Source: Gemmatimonadota bacterium
Lineage (GTDB): Bacteria > Gemmatimonadota > Gemmatimonadetes > Gemmatimonadales > GWC2-71-9
Reading direction: 5' to 3'
Assembly: GCA_029262195.1 (NCBI GenBank)
Contig: JAJCZX010000001.1
Coordinates: forward strand, 1-62,734
Length of the DNA stretch: 62,734 bases
The notes below the pieces were generated by a model. The model was not told the DNA's origin. It made no database searches and saw only the letters and a list, made by a program, of their open reading frames with translations. Shown one piece after another: positions 25,614 to 35,505 of this stretch; within the stretch, counting starts at the first letter, position 1; each line of letters starts with the position of its first letter. The translations under genes were made by a program, and so were the position numbers.

Positions 25614-26927
25614 TTACTCCCGATTGTCCACGACGACGCGTCCGGCAAGCATTACCGTACTAACAGTCTCCAGCACCTCAATGTTCTCCAGCGGATTGCC
25701 GCGCACGGCTACCAGATCCGCCACAAACCCTTCGGTCAACGATCCAACGGTGTTGCCCAGGCCAAGCAGATCGGCGGCGTTTGAAGTGCCTGCGACGATG
25801 GCCTGCATCGGCTCCATGCCGTATCGAACCATCAGAGTAAACTCGTGGCCATTGTTACCATGCGGCATCACCCCTGCGTCAGTACCGAGGGCCACGTTCA
25901 CCCCGGCTCTCGCAGCGCGCCTGAAGGAGTCGAACATGAGGGGTGATATGTAGAGGGCCTTTTCGGCTCGTTCACCGGTAAGGTTTCCTGACTCCACCAT
26001 CGCGGTAACGGCCTCGGCCGCCATCAATGTCGGCACGAGGTAGGCTCCTGTTTCCAGGAACAGTTCAATTGCTTCGTCATCGAGAATAGAACCGTGCTCG
26101 ATCGAATTGACGCCAGCGCGGAGTGCAACCTTGATTCCCTCGGTGCCATGGGCGTGGGCAGCTACCCTGCGCTCCAGCATGTGAGAAGTCTCGACAATGG
26201 CACGCATCTCTTCAAACGTGTACTGTTGGACGCCAACCGAATCGCCCTCCGACAACACACCACCGGTCGCGCAAAACTTGATCACATCGGCGCCATATTT
26301 TACCTGGTACCTGATCGCTCGCACGATGTCATCGTGACCGTTGGCAACACCGTCCTGAATGTCCGTCTCACGGCCAAAAAGATTTGGTACGTAGCCGTTG
26401 GTATCGCAATGCCCCCCGGTAATCCCCAGGGAGTGAGCGGCCGTAATCATACGGGGACCGAGGAACCGTCCAGCTTCGATTGCATCGCGGAGACTTACGT
26501 CGGCAAAACCGACGGCTCCCACATTTCGCACCGTAGTGAAACCCGCCTCAACGGTCTGACGAGCATGCTCTACGCCCCGTAAGGCGCGGTCGGCCGGCGT
26601 ATCTCTGACATAGGCATTGGCCCATCCGGGCTCTCCAAGCACTCTACCTACAAGGTGGGTGTGGGCATCAATGAAACCAGGAAGCACCGTGTAGTCGGAG
26701 AGGTCTACCTGAGTTGCCCCGCGAGGTACGCGAAGATCACTGCCCACGTCAACGATCCTGCCGTCTTCGATGACGATCATGGCGTTTCGTAGAGGCTCAG
26801 CACCGGTACCGTCAATTAGAACGCCAGCGCGAACTACGACGGTTGGAGCTTGGGCTTGAAGTGAATGGCGTGGAATGGCGAGGACGACGAACACGCCGAC
26901 CCCGAGAATCGCAAACATCTTTTTCAT
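25614..26927 (-). CDS. Exported amidohydrolase (imidazolonepropionase-like)
   Basis: 437 residues with a signal peptide (MKKMFAILGVGVFVVLAIPR, ending SLQAQ). TIM-barrel metal ligands are visible: GFIDAHTHL (first His pair), the Lys in GADVIKFCATGG that is usually carboxylated, His in AAHAHGTEG, His in NSIEHGSIL and the catalytic Asp in LGTDAGVMPHG. This set fits the metal-dependent hydrolases that include imidazolonepropionase-like peptidases and Xaa-Pro dipeptidases. Substrate unknown. GAGGAA precedes the ATG. Part of the gyrA-to-E1 series. Confidence 0.88.
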   Translation of the reverse strand: MKKMFAILGVGVFVVLAIPRHSLQAQAPTVVVRAGVLIDGTGAEPLRNAMIVIEDGRIVDVGSDLRVPRGATQVDLSDYTVLPGFIDAHTHLVGRVLGEPGWANAYVRDTPADRALRGVEHARQTVEAGFTTVRNVGAVGFADVSLRDAIEAGRFLGPRMITAAHSLGITGGHCDTNGYVPNLFGRETDIQDGVANGHDDIVRAIRYQVKYGADVIKFCATGGVLSEGDSVGVQQYTFEEMRAIVETSHMLERRVAAHAHGTEGIKVALRAGVNSIEHGSILDDEAIELFLETGAYLVPTLMAAEAVTAMVESGNLTGERAEKALYISPLMFDSFRRAARAGVNVALGTDAGVMPHGNNGHEFTLMVRYGMEPMQAIVAGTSNAADLLGLGNTVGSLTEGFVADLVAVRGNPLENIEVLETVSTVMLAGRVVVDNRE

Positions 26928-26937
26928 TGAAAATTCC

Positions 26938-28026
26938 TCAGCTGAGGAGACCTCTCAGACGGGTGGCCAAAGGCGCAGGGACGGTTTGTAACAATGCTTC
27001 TGCAAACTCCAGTACGGTTTGATAGCGTGTGTTTGGATCAGATACCATCGAGTTATCTAAAATCTTTCCCAGTTCTTCGGGAAGGTCCGGGCGGTACTGA
27101 CGCAACGGAATCGGCGTGCCTCTCAAGCGCGCTATCATTAGCGCCTGAGCCGTGTCGCCTTCGAAGGGAAGTTTGGCCGTGAACATTTCAAAAGCCATCA
27201 CGCCCAGAGCGTAAACATCGCTGCGGGCATCGAGCTTTTGCCCTCTGATCTGTTCCGGGCTCATAAATTCCGGAGTACCCAGGATTATGCCAGTACCGGT
27301 CAGTTTCGAAAGCCCGGAGTCAGCGCGATTTTCTTTGGCCAATCCGAAGTCCATCACAACAGCTTTTTCCCCGCTGCCGTCTTTTACCACGAAGATGTTC
27401 TCCGGCTTCAGATCTCGATGAACGATTTGCATTTCATGGGCGTGGTGAAGACCGGCGCAAATTTGCGTAAGGAACGGCACCGCAAGTTCGAGCGACATTT
27501 GTCCCACCCTGAACTCGTAGTCGCTCAGCAGTTCGCCATTCATGAACGGCATCACCACGTAGATCAAACCGTCTTCCGTTTGCCCCAGCCTGGTAATGGA
27601 GCACACGTAGGGGTGATTGAGCCTCATCGCCAGACCGGCTTCTCGGCGCAACCGCTCAACCGTTGTATCGTCTTTGGAAAGTTTCGGACTGATAACTTTG
27701 ACCGCTACCGATTGGCCCGAGCTCAACTCGCTGGCTTCGTATACATAGGCCATCCCGCCCTCACCGACCTTGCGGAGAATGCGGTATCGCCCGTCGAGGA
27801 TTTCGTTGGACAACGCTCCCGCCGGGTCGATCGCATCCGCCGCGGGTTTCCGTATCGCTCTCCCAACCACAGTACTCGATCCGCTACTGCTGGGCGGGGT
27901 AGGGGTGGGAGACAATACGCCTCCCTGTGCTGCCCTGGCCTCGATAAGGGGACTTCCATCATTCCTGCAGAACTTAGATCCGTCCGAAAAAACCGTTCCA
28001 CATCTGGGACAACGACGTTCGCTCAA
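26938..28026 (-). CDS. Soluble Ser/Thr protein kinase with zinc ribbon
   Basis: 362 residues. An N-terminal zinc ribbon (CPRCGTVF ... KFCRNDGSPL; three Cys plus a possible fourth ligand) and a Pro/Ser-rich linker precede a Hanks-type kinase domain (about 80-345) with GEGGMAYVYEA, Lys in VAVKVI, catalytic HRDLKPENIFV, DFGLAKE and GTPEFMSPEQ. All catalytic residues are present. No membrane helix or PASTA sensor follows, so it is cytosolic. The start is a TTG at 28026 that overlaps the TGA of the diguanylate cyclase gene, so kinase and cyclase are co-translated and may share a pathway. Confidence 0.9.
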   Translation of the reverse strand: MSERRCPRCGTVFSDGSKFCRNDGSPLIEARAAQGGVLSPTPTPPSSSGSSTVVGRAIRKPAADAIDPAGALSNEILDGRYRILRKVGEGGMAYVYEASELSSGQSVAVKVISPKLSKDDTTVERLRREAGLAMRLNHPYVCSITRLGQTEDGLIYVVMPFMNGELLSDYEFRVGQMSLELAVPFLTQICAGLHHAHEMQIVHRDLKPENIFVVKDGSGEKAVVMDFGLAKENRADSGLSKLTGTGIILGTPEFMSPEQIRGQKLDARSDVYALGVMAFEMFTAKLPFEGDTAQALMIARLRGTPIPLRQYRPDLPEELGKILDNSMVSDPNTRYQTVLEFAEALLQTVPAPLATRLRGLLS

Positions 28027-29456
28027 GAGCCGACCGTGTTCCTGCCGTCCGCCTTCGCCCGATACAAGGCCTCGTCCGCGCGCTTGAGGATTCCATCTAC
28101 CGTCACCTCGGAGCCCTCAGCCATATCAGCCACACCAACCGACACCGTAACGTTCACATTCTGGTCACCTTCCGAGAACTTGTAACCTTCAACACGTTCT
28201 CTCAGGCGCTCGGCGAATATTATTCCGCCTTCAAGGTTGGTGTCGGGAAGCACAATGACGAATTCCTCACCTCCGTATCGGGCAACGACGTCAACAGACC
28301 TCGCCTGCTCTCTGAGTAGTTCGCCCATCTCGCGCAAAACAGCGTCACCAACCAGGTGACCCATGGAGTCATTGATCTCTTTGAAATGATCCAGATCAAT
28401 CATCAGCAACGAAAGTCCATGATTGTAGCGTGAGGCACGATCCAATTCGTCGCGGAGTTTTTCGATCATCGCCCGACGATTCAAACACTCGGTAAGAGCG
28501 TCGGTGTTAGCCAAGAATTGGAATCGCTCCCGATCCGATACCACGGATTCGATTTCGTAGCCTTTTTCGATCGAGGCAACCGCAGCCGTAATAACCGTCT
28601 CGGCGAACCGTAAATCGGCATCCGTGAGCGGCGGGGTCTCGTCGGTGGTGCGGAGGAAAAACACACCTGCCGGTTTTCCGTTGAGATAGAAAGGAAGAGC
28701 AATCGCAGATCTGGTCGGTACCACGTAGCCCTGTTTTTCCCAATCATCTCGTACCTCTGCATACAGCGGATCGGTTTTGACGTCCGCTACCAGAACGGGA
28801 CGGTCGGTGGAAAGGGCTTTCCTTATTTCCGGATATCGAGAAAGTTGGATTTCGAGATTGCGAAGCATAGGATTGTCGAACGTTGCCACAACAATCCCAA
28901 CTTCACTGTCTGGCTCCGCTCGAACAATCGAGCATTTGTCGATATCGAGGGCCCGCCCAACACGCCGCGCAAGAATACTGTAGATCTCTTCTGGTTTGAG
29001 CGTGTCAGTGACTTCGTTGAGAATCTCCACCAGCTCGTTGCGGTTCCGGGCTTCTTGCCTGGCATCCCGCAACTGTCGGGAAACTCGCAGATGTGCCTCG
29101 ATGCGGGCCAGAAGTTCGCGAACCCTGAAAGGCTTGGGAATAAAGTCAGAGGCTCCCAGGCCCAGGGATTTTACCGTGCCATCTTCCGGAGGCATCGACG
29201 AAAGCATCAATACCGGCAAATCGAGCCATCGCTCCTGGGATTTTACGCGCTCCAGAACCTGCAGCCCGTCGACTTTGGGCATCATGATGTCCAACATCAA
29301 CAGATCCGGACTTTCCCGGTCGAGAACGCTTTCGATTTCTTCGCCATCGTTGACCGCCACAACGTCATACCCCTTGTCCCGTAGTATCCAACCTACGGTA
29401 TCAAGCAGCGCTTGATCATCATCAGCTACAATAATTTTTGCTGCTGCTGCGCTCAT
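28023..29456 (-). CDS. Response regulator REC-GAF-GGDEF diguanylate cyclase
   Basis: 477 residues. Receiver domain 5-120 with the acidic pocket VADDD and phospho-acceptor Asp in LLMLDIMMPK; a GAF domain (about 165-300); a GGDEF domain (about 315-475) with the active loop ARYGGEEF, so it should make cyclic di-GMP. The inhibitory I-site RSVD sits five residues before GGEEF, so product feedback is expected. No cognate histidine kinase is adjacent; the next gene is a Ser/Thr kinase. It lies 84 bp downstream of gyrA on the same strand. Confidence 0.93.
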   Translation of the reverse strand: MSAAAAKIIVADDDQALLDTVGWILRDKGYDVVAVNDGEEIESVLDRESPDLLMLDIMMPKVDGLQVLERVKSQERWLDLPVLMLSSMPPEDGTVKSLGLGASDFIPKPFRVRELLARIEAHLRVSRQLRDARQEARNRNELVEILNEVTDTLKPEEIYSILARRVGRALDIDKCSIVRAEPDSEVGIVVATFDNPMLRNLEIQLSRYPEIRKALSTDRPVLVADVKTDPLYAEVRDDWEKQGYVVPTRSAIALPFYLNGKPAGVFFLRTTDETPPLTDADLRFAETVITAAVASIEKGYEIESVVSDRERFQFLANTDALTECLNRRAMIEKLRDELDRASRYNHGLSLLMIDLDHFKEINDSMGHLVGDAVLREMGELLREQARSVDVVARYGGEEFVIVLPDTNLEGGIIFAERLRERVEGYKFSEGDQNVNVTVSVGVADMAEGSEVTVDGILKRADEALYRAKADGRNTVGS

Positions 29457-29540
29457 ATAGAAATGGGATCAGAATTAAACGTTATTGGGCCTTCGCGAAG
29501 CTACGAATGATTGAGTTTCACCGCAACCATTCTCTGAATT

Positions 29541-32018
29541 TCAAGCCGTTTCCTCCGGCGCCTCTTCCGGCTGATCCGATTCGCCATCGTCCTCAACGAC
29601 GCGCGCCACGTCAACCAGTGTATCACCTTTGTCTAACCTGATGACCCTGACACCCTGCGTGTTGCGACCGATGACGCGAATACCAGACGCCGGAACCCTG
29701 ATAATCACCCCGTTTCGAGTCACCATCATCAATTCTTCGTCTTCCAGCACTTCTTTCAAGGCGACGATCGCACCAGTTTTTTCTGACTTTTTCAGGGTGA
29801 TAATGCCCTTGCCACCACGTTTCTGCAGGCGATAATCTGCTATGTTAGACCGCTTCCCAAGCCCTTTTTCGCTAACCACCAGGAGACTCCCCTCACGTCG
29901 AACAATCACCAACCCGATTACGAAGTCGCCATCGCCGACTCTGATCCCTCGTACCCCGGCTGACGCCCTACCAAGCTCCCGAGCATCTGATTCGTTGAAG
30001 CGAATCGACATTCCAAAACTGGTAGCCAGTACCACATCGTTGGTGCCGTCGGTCGTCTGCACGTCAATCAATTCATCGTCTTTGCCGATGTTGATGGCGT
30101 TGATTCCGTTCGAACGGGGATTGCCGTAAGCCGACAAACGAGTCTTCTTGACCGTGCCGGCCCTGGTAGCAAACAGCAGGAATTTGTCGTCGCTGAACTC
30201 GCGAACATTGACGAACGATGTGATTCGTTCTTCAGCCTTGATGTTGATGAGGTTGATAATTGGCTTGCCTCGTGCCGCTCTACCTCCCTGAGGGATATCG
30301 TAGACTTTTAGCCAGTAGACCTGTCCCGTCTGCGTAAAGAACAACACATAGTCATGGGTTGAGGCAACGAACAGGTGTTCAACCCAGTCTTCTTCTTTGG
30401 TGCCCATGCCGGCAAGCCCGCGCCCACCTCTTCGCTGCTGGCGGTAAGTCGTGATAGGAATACGCTTGATGTAGCCCGACCGTGAAATGGTGATCACCAT
30501 GTCCTCCTGGGCGATCAGGTCTTCGATGGTCAGGTCGCCCTGGTGCGCGACAATCTCGGTGCGACGTTCATCTCCATAGGACGATGAAACTTCTTCAATC
30601 TCAGACTTCAAGAGATCCATTCGTTGGGTCCGGGAGCCCAGAAGGGATTTCAACTCTTTAATGGTCTTACGTACCTCGCCGAGTTCTTCGTCAAGCTTGT
30701 CTACTTCAAGGGCAGTGAGGCGGGCGAGACGCATATTGAGGATCGCCTCGGTCTGTTTCTCCGAAAGTTCAAAGCGCTTCCGCAATTCAGCAGCTGCGGA
30801 TTCAGTGTCGTTCGACTTGCGAATGATTTTGATCACTTCGTCGATGTTGTCGACCGCGATCTTTAGACCTTCGAGAATGTGCTCGCGCGCTTCAGCCTGA
30901 TCCAACGCGAACTGTGCGCGACGGGTAATCACTTCGTGTCGGTGGTCAATGAAGTGTTGCAATACCTCTTTGATGTTCATGATGCGAGGTACGCCACCAA
31001 CCAGTGCGAGCATTATCGCGCCGAACGTAGTTTGAAGCTGGGTGTGTTTGTAAAGCTGGTTTAAAACAACGGACGACATCGCGTCACGTTTCAATTCGAT
31101 GACAATCCGCATCCCGTCGCGGTCAGATTCATCGCGGAGATCAGAGATGTCAGTAATCTTCTTGGCCCGGACCAGATCGGCGATGGATTCAATTAGTCGT
31201 GCCTTATTCACCTGGAAGGGAATCTCGGTGACAACCAGTGTCTCGCGGCCCGTAGATTCTTTCTCCTCAACCCGTACCCTGCCTCGAAGTTTCAGGCGTC
31301 CCCGTCCCGTCTCGTAGAGTTCCTTGATGCCATCAGCACCATTGATGAAACCGGCTGTGGGGAAATCGGGACCCTTGAGATGTTCCGTGATATCCGAAAT
31401 TTCGCAATCAGGGTTATCCACCACGTACTTAACTGCGGCCACCACCTCAACCAGATTGTGGGGTGGAATATTGGTGGCCATGCCAACCGCAATACCCGAA
31501 GAACCGTTAACCAGAAGATTGGGAACCTTCGACGGAAGAACGGTGGGTTCTTGAAGACGGTCGTCGAAGTTGGGCACATAGTCGACTGTGTTTTTGTCGA
31601 TGTCCTGGAGAATTTCCAGAGCCAGGCGCGTCAGCCTTGCTTCGGTATAACGATACGCCGCAGCCCTGTCCCCATCAACTGACCCAAAGTTCCCCTGACC
31701 ATCAACCAGTGGATAGCGAAGAGAAAAATCCTGTACCATGCGGACCATCGAATCGTAAACCGCACTGTCGCCGTGAGGATGGTATTTACCGAGGACGTCA
31801 CCAACCACCGTAGCGGATTTCTTGTACGGACGCGTGGGACCCAGCCCCAGTTCGTTCATCGCATAAAGGATTCGCCTGTGTACCGGCTTCAATCCGTCTC
31901 GCACATCGGGTAGAGCCCGCTGGACAATAACGCTCATCGAATAATCGATGAACGACTCTTTCATTTCTTCTACGATGAGACGGGATAGAATACGCTCGCG
32001 ATTATTCGGTGCGGTCAT
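29541..32018 (-). CDS. gyrA: DNA gyrase subunit A
   Basis: About 825 residues. The breakage-reunion domain starts [20 protein letters not shown] and contains [17 protein letters not shown] and the catalytic Tyr in [11 protein letters not shown] (more often AAMRYTE). The C-terminal pinwheel begins with the GyrA box QRRGGRG and six blade repeats follow to about 800, then an acidic tail. The GyrA box distinguishes it from ParC. I chose ATG 32018 ([10 protein letters not shown]); the frame open to 32045 starts at TTG in the leader hairpin. The ribosome site is weak. gyrB is not in the window. Confidence 0.96.
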   Translation of the reverse strand: MTAPNNRERILSRLIVEEMKESFIDYSMSVIVQRALPDVRDGLKPVHRRILYAMNELGLGPTRPYKKSATVVGDVLGKYHPHGDSAVYDSMVRMVQDFSLRYPLVDGQGNFGSVDGDRAAAYRYTEARLTRLALEILQDIDKNTVDYVPNFDDRLQEPTVLPSKVPNLLVNGSSGIAVGMATNIPPHNLVEVVAAVKYVVDNPDCEISDITEHLKGPDFPTAGFINGADGIKELYETGRGRLKLRGRVRVEEKESTGRETLVVTEIPFQVNKARLIESIADLVRAKKITDISDLRDESDRDGMRIVIELKRDAMSSVVLNQLYKHTQLQTTFGAIMLALVGGVPRIMNIKEVLQHFIDHRHEVITRRAQFALDQAEAREHILEGLKIAVDNIDEVIKIIRKSNDTESAAAELRKRFELSEKQTEAILNMRLARLTALEVDKLDEELGEVRKTIKELKSLLGSRTQRMDLLKSEIEEVSSSYGDERRTEIVAHQGDLTIEDLIAQEDMVITISRSGYIKRIPITTYRQQRRGGRGLAGMGTKEEDWVEHLFVASTHDYVLFFTQTGQVYWLKVYDIPQGGRAARGKPIINLINIKAEERITSFVNVREFSDDKFLLFATRAGTVKKTRLSAYGNPRSNGINAINIGKDDELIDVQTTDGTNDVVLATSFGMSIRFNESDARELGRASAGVRGIRVGDGDFVIGLVIVRREGSLLVVSEKGLGKRSNIADYRLQKRGGKGIITLKKSEKTGAIVALKEVLEDEELMMVTRNGVIIRVPASGIRVIGRNTQGVRVIRLDKGDTLVDVARVVEDDGESDQPEEAPEETA

Positions 32019-32042
32019 GTAAACTTTTTTTGTTGGGAGAAA

Positions 32043-32069
32043 CAAAAAACGGGGGCCCAGAGACCCCCG
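32043..32069 (-). promoter_or_regulatory. Terminator-like hairpin in the gyrA leader
   Basis: Read on the minus strand, CGGGGG and CCCCCG (32069-32064 and 32055-32050) form a 6-bp GC stem with an 8-nt loop, followed at once by TTTTTTG. It lies about 25-50 nt upstream of the gyrA ATG and right after the predicted start near 32,077. It could attenuate gyrA, or simply protect the 5-prime end. Confidence 0.55.
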
Positions 32070-32083
32070 AAAAAGGTCCCATT

Positions 32084-32112
32084 AATATACCCAGAAAACC
32101 GCTCCAAATCAA
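32084..32112 (-). promoter_or_regulatory. Predicted housekeeping promoter of gyrA
   Basis: Minus strand TTGATT (32112-32107), 17-bp spacer, TATATT (32089-32084). Spacing is ideal and it is the only such pair in this gap. The rest of 32,113-32,265 shows no gene. Confidence 0.55.
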
Positions 32113-32265
32113 CGCAGGGGCCAGACTGTAACCAATTGCGGCACAACGAGTTACAGCGCCGCCTCAATTTCGCAACCCGGGTAGGGTCGATAATTGATCT
32201 TGCCCGCGCCCACCCCATCCGCAATTTGAACCCTTGTCGGGCCATTTTGGGCCGTTTCAGGGCAT

Positions 32266-32293
32266 GAAAAAAGGGCGCTCCGAAGAGCGCCCT
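32266..32293 (-). terminator. Intrinsic terminator of the efflux operon
   Basis: On the minus strand AGGGCGCTC-TTCG-GAGCGCCCT is a 9-bp stem with a UUCG tetraloop, followed by a T-run (TTTTTTC when the last stem T is counted). It ends the transcript of the RND genes about 100 nt after the last stop (32389). Confidence 0.92.
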
Positions 32294-32388
32294 GATTTCT
32301 GGGAGTGTTGGAACAACGCCTTCGGCCTGATCCGTGCTTCACCTTTGACGTCTGTCCTAGATACACAGCCTACATGCTTTTGTTTCCC

Positions 32389-35300
32389 TCAGGCGGTTGC
32401 TGTACTCAACCGAGCTTCAGCTGCCGCCACCTTTTTTCTTTCGTAACGTTTTTCGGAAATCATATAGAGCGCTGGAGTGACAGTGAGTACGAGGAAAGTG
32501 GACGCGGTCAGTCCCCCGATGAGCGAATACCCCAGAGCGTTCCAGATATTCGCATCGGCCGTTTCACTCATAACTACCAGAGGCAGCAATCCGAAAATTG
32601 TGGTCGCACTCGTCATCAAAATCGGCCTAACCCGTTCGAGCGTTCCCGACACGATAGCATCGGCCAGGGCAGCTCCATACGCCCTTCGCTTTTGATTGAT
32701 GTGGTCAACCAACAGAATCGCATTGTTGACAACAATACCCCCCATCATGATCACTCCGATCCAGGCCTCGCGCGTGAACGTGGCGTCGGTGAAGAAGAAT
32801 GTCATGAATACGCCGATCAGAGCCATCGGCACCGTCAAGAGAACCACAAACGGCAGCTTCAGCGATTCAAACAAGGCCGCGGTAACCATAAACACTAGAA
32901 TGAGCGAAACACCGAGCAGATTCCAGATGGCTTTTTGCTCCTCCTGGCCCCAGCTCCACTCCTGGTTTCCGATTATTTCATAACCCTCGGGCAAGGCCGT
33001 GGAATTTATTACAGCATCACGAACTCTGTCGCCCAGCTTTGCCGGGCCGCGGAACTCGTACCTTACCGACCGTTGGTATTGTTGGTTGGCCCTATCGATC
33101 TGACTCAACACTTCGCGCGGCTCAATAGACGCAACATCCGCCAACCGAACGTTGCTCGTCCGATCGCTGGTTGGTATCAATATTTCGGCCAGCTCAAGAA
33201 CGCTCATCTGTCTGTGACCGTCGAACTTCACATCGAAACGAAGTTCTTCACCGCCCACCCTCAGCATTGTCGGACTGTCCCGCCCTGAAACCGACGCCCT
33301 CACCTGCCGCACAACTTCGCGCGGTGTGATGCTATGAGCAGCCAGCATTGCCCGGTCCATCTCGATCGCATACTCGACCGCGCGCTCAGATCGCCACCAA
33401 CTCCCCCCGCTGTTGGTATTGACATCTCTAACCCTCGAGAAGCGCTCCAACCGACCCTTCAGGTCCTCGGCGATTTCCCTGACGGCCTCGTAGTTGTAGC
33501 CCCGAACTTGAATCGTATAATTGGGGGCACTACCTCCCCCGCCGTAGAAGGACGGACCGTAGCCGTAAACTCGCACTTCGGAACCCCCGAAGGTGTGCGA
33601 GTAGGCCAACAACTGTTCTTTGACTGCAGGCGGAATCTGAGTGTTTTCCAGAGAATCCGGGAACGTCACTCTAATACCGGCGAACTGCGGATAGACCTGG
33701 CTTGTGAACCGTTCGATCTCAGCGGTAGCACCCAACTTTTCTTCAAAAAACCGAACAAGATCGTCCGTCTGTTGAAGCTCCGAGCCGCTGGACTGGGTTA
33801 TTTGGATTGCGATGTATGTTGACTGGCCAAAACCGCCCCAGAGCATTCCCCGTTGCACGTTCTTATCAAATAGATAGCCCGATCCTGCAAATGCGCCGAC
33901 TGCGAGAACGACAGTTACCCACGGGTGTCTTGTCGTGAATCCAACGAGACTTCCGTAGAAACGGACATAAATCGGCGGTGCCTGATTCTCCGCGGTCAGC
34001 GCGTGGGACGACGGTTTGAGAATTCTCGACGCCAGAGCCGGAATGAAAGAGAAGGCAACGAAAAGGCTCGCGAGGAGGCTCATACCAACTACAATCGCAA
34101 GCGGAACGTAGAACACCCGCAATTCACCCTGTAGAAAAACAAACGGGATGAAAACGATAAGGGTCGTCATCGTAGCGGCCAGAATCGGTAGCACAACCTC
34201 TTTGGCACCTTTTTCCGCAGCCACAGCTGATTCCTCACCACCTTTGCGACGACGATAAATGTTTTCCAGCACCACAATGGCGTTGTCGACAATTAGCCCA
34301 AAACCCATCGCCAACCCCATCAGCGTCAGAACGTTGAGAGTCAGGCCGCCGAAGTAAATGAGGTTGAGCGCAATCAGTATCGAGAAAGCAATCGTGGCGA
34401 AAACAATCGCGGCCGATGGCACCGACCGGAGAGATATCAGCAGAACAGCAAAGACCACGAAAGCAGCAATGAGGGCACGCGTCCTGAGGTCGGTGAGTTG
34501 TTTCTTTACGTCCTCGGCCTCGTCAGCGTCGAGTATCAGCCGAACTCCAGCCGGGTGAACCTCTTCCAGGGCTGCAATTCTGTTCTGTACCCTGTCAGAG
34601 GTGGCAACAACGTTGACCCCGTTTTCCCGTTCGACTTCGAAGTTCACAGCGGGCAAACCGTCAATCCGGTAATAGGAGGTCGGATCCTCGTACGTGTCAC
34701 GGATGACGGCGATGTCATCAAGTCGCACCAGTCGCCCAACACCGCTGATTACCATCTGTCTCACGTCTTCAGCTGAGCCCACCCGTTGTCGGATGGCGAG
34801 GGTCCGCAGAGTACCGGCATCGTCGATCAAGCCAGCTTCGCTCACATACTCAAGGTTAGAGACCTGTCGTCTGATCTGTTCGATATCGAGTCCGAGCGCC
34901 TGAAGTTGGTCCTGGTCGAGTTCGACTTCCAGAACTCTCGCTCGACCACCACGGGCCACGACGTTGGCGACACCCTCTACCTGCAATAGGTCAGGGACAA
35001 TTACGTCGTCGATGTGCTCCCTCAGCGCCTCAAGCGTAAGCGGTCCCGTGACCGTATACGCCAGGAACTGGCTGTTCTGGTCCCGAAACTCAGCAGGGAT
35101 ATACGGCTCTACCATCGGAGTAGACGCGCCGTCCGGTAATTGATCGTCGAGAACAATCAAGTTTTCAGATAGTTCAAGGCGAGCAAAATCCATGTCAGTA
35201 CCGCGATTAAACTGAACGCTGATTTCGGCACGACCCATACCCGTACGACTTGAGCTTGACGAGGTGGAATTGATTTCCTTTACGCCACGAACCTGCTGTA

Positions 35301-35505
35301 TCGCAGCTTCAAGCGGCGAGGTGAGAAAAGCCTCGGTAACCTCGGGCGATGCGCCCGGCCAATTTGAGTAAACCGTCAACTGCGGAAGAGAGGTGTCCGG
35401 CAGCAATTCGATGGGAATGTTCCGCCACGCCGCCACACCGAGCACAGCAACTGCGAAATATGCCATCGTTACAGCCACAGGTCGTCGGATAGAAAGTCTA
35501 ATCAT
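32389..35505 (-). CDS. RND efflux pump permease (second of two)
   Basis: 1038-residue inner-membrane proton-driven pump of the AcrB superfamily: one N-terminal helix, two large periplasmic loops (about 35-330 and 550-860), and helices 2-6 and 8-12. The helix-4 relay reads GLIVDNAIVVLENIYRR, with Asp-Asn rather than the Asp-Asp of AcrB, as in many environmental and SwrC-like pumps. Its ATGA start overlaps the stop of the first pump. The two pumps differ clearly from each other, which suggests a mixed trimer as in MdtBC or two separate pumps sharing one adaptor. Substrates unknown. Confidence 0.92.
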   Translation of the reverse strand: MIRLSIRRPVAVTMAYFAVAVLGVAAWRNIPIELLPDTSLPQLTVYSNWPGASPEVTEAFLTSPLEAAIQQVRGVKEINSTSSSSSRTGMGRAEISVQFNRGTDMDFARLELSENLIVLDDQLPDGASTPMVEPYIPAEFRDQNSQFLAYTVTGPLTLEALREHIDDVIVPDLLQVEGVANVVARGGRARVLEVELDQDQLQALGLDIEQIRRQVSNLEYVSEAGLIDDAGTLRTLAIRQRVGSAEDVRQMVISGVGRLVRLDDIAVIRDTYEDPTSYYRIDGLPAVNFEVERENGVNVVATSDRVQNRIAALEEVHPAGVRLILDADEAEDVKKQLTDLRTRALIAAFVVFAVLLISLRSVPSAAIVFATIAFSILIALNLIYFGGLTLNVLTLMGLAMGFGLIVDNAIVVLENIYRRRKGGEESAVAAEKGAKEVVLPILAATMTTLIVFIPFVFLQGELRVFYVPLAIVVGMSLLASLFVAFSFIPALASRILKPSSHALTAENQAPPIYVRFYGSLVGFTTRHPWVTVVLAVGAFAGSGYLFDKNVQRGMLWGGFGQSTYIAIQITQSSGSELQQTDDLVRFFEEKLGATAEIERFTSQVYPQFAGIRVTFPDSLENTQIPPAVKEQLLAYSHTFGGSEVRVYGYGPSFYGGGGSAPNYTIQVRGYNYEAVREIAEDLKGRLERFSRVRDVNTNSGGSWWRSERAVEYAIEMDRAMLAAHSITPREVVRQVRASVSGRDSPTMLRVGGEELRFDVKFDGHRQMSVLELAEILIPTSDRTSNVRLADVASIEPREVLSQIDRANQQYQRSVRYEFRGPAKLGDRVRDAVINSTALPEGYEIIGNQEWSWGQEEQKAIWNLLGVSLILVFMVTAALFESLKLPFVVLLTVPMALIGVFMTFFFTDATFTREAWIGVIMMGGIVVNNAILLVDHINQKRRAYGAALADAIVSGTLERVRPILMTSATTIFGLLPLVVMSETADANIWNALGYSLIGGLTASTFLVLTVTPALYMISEKRYERKKVAAAEARLSTATA

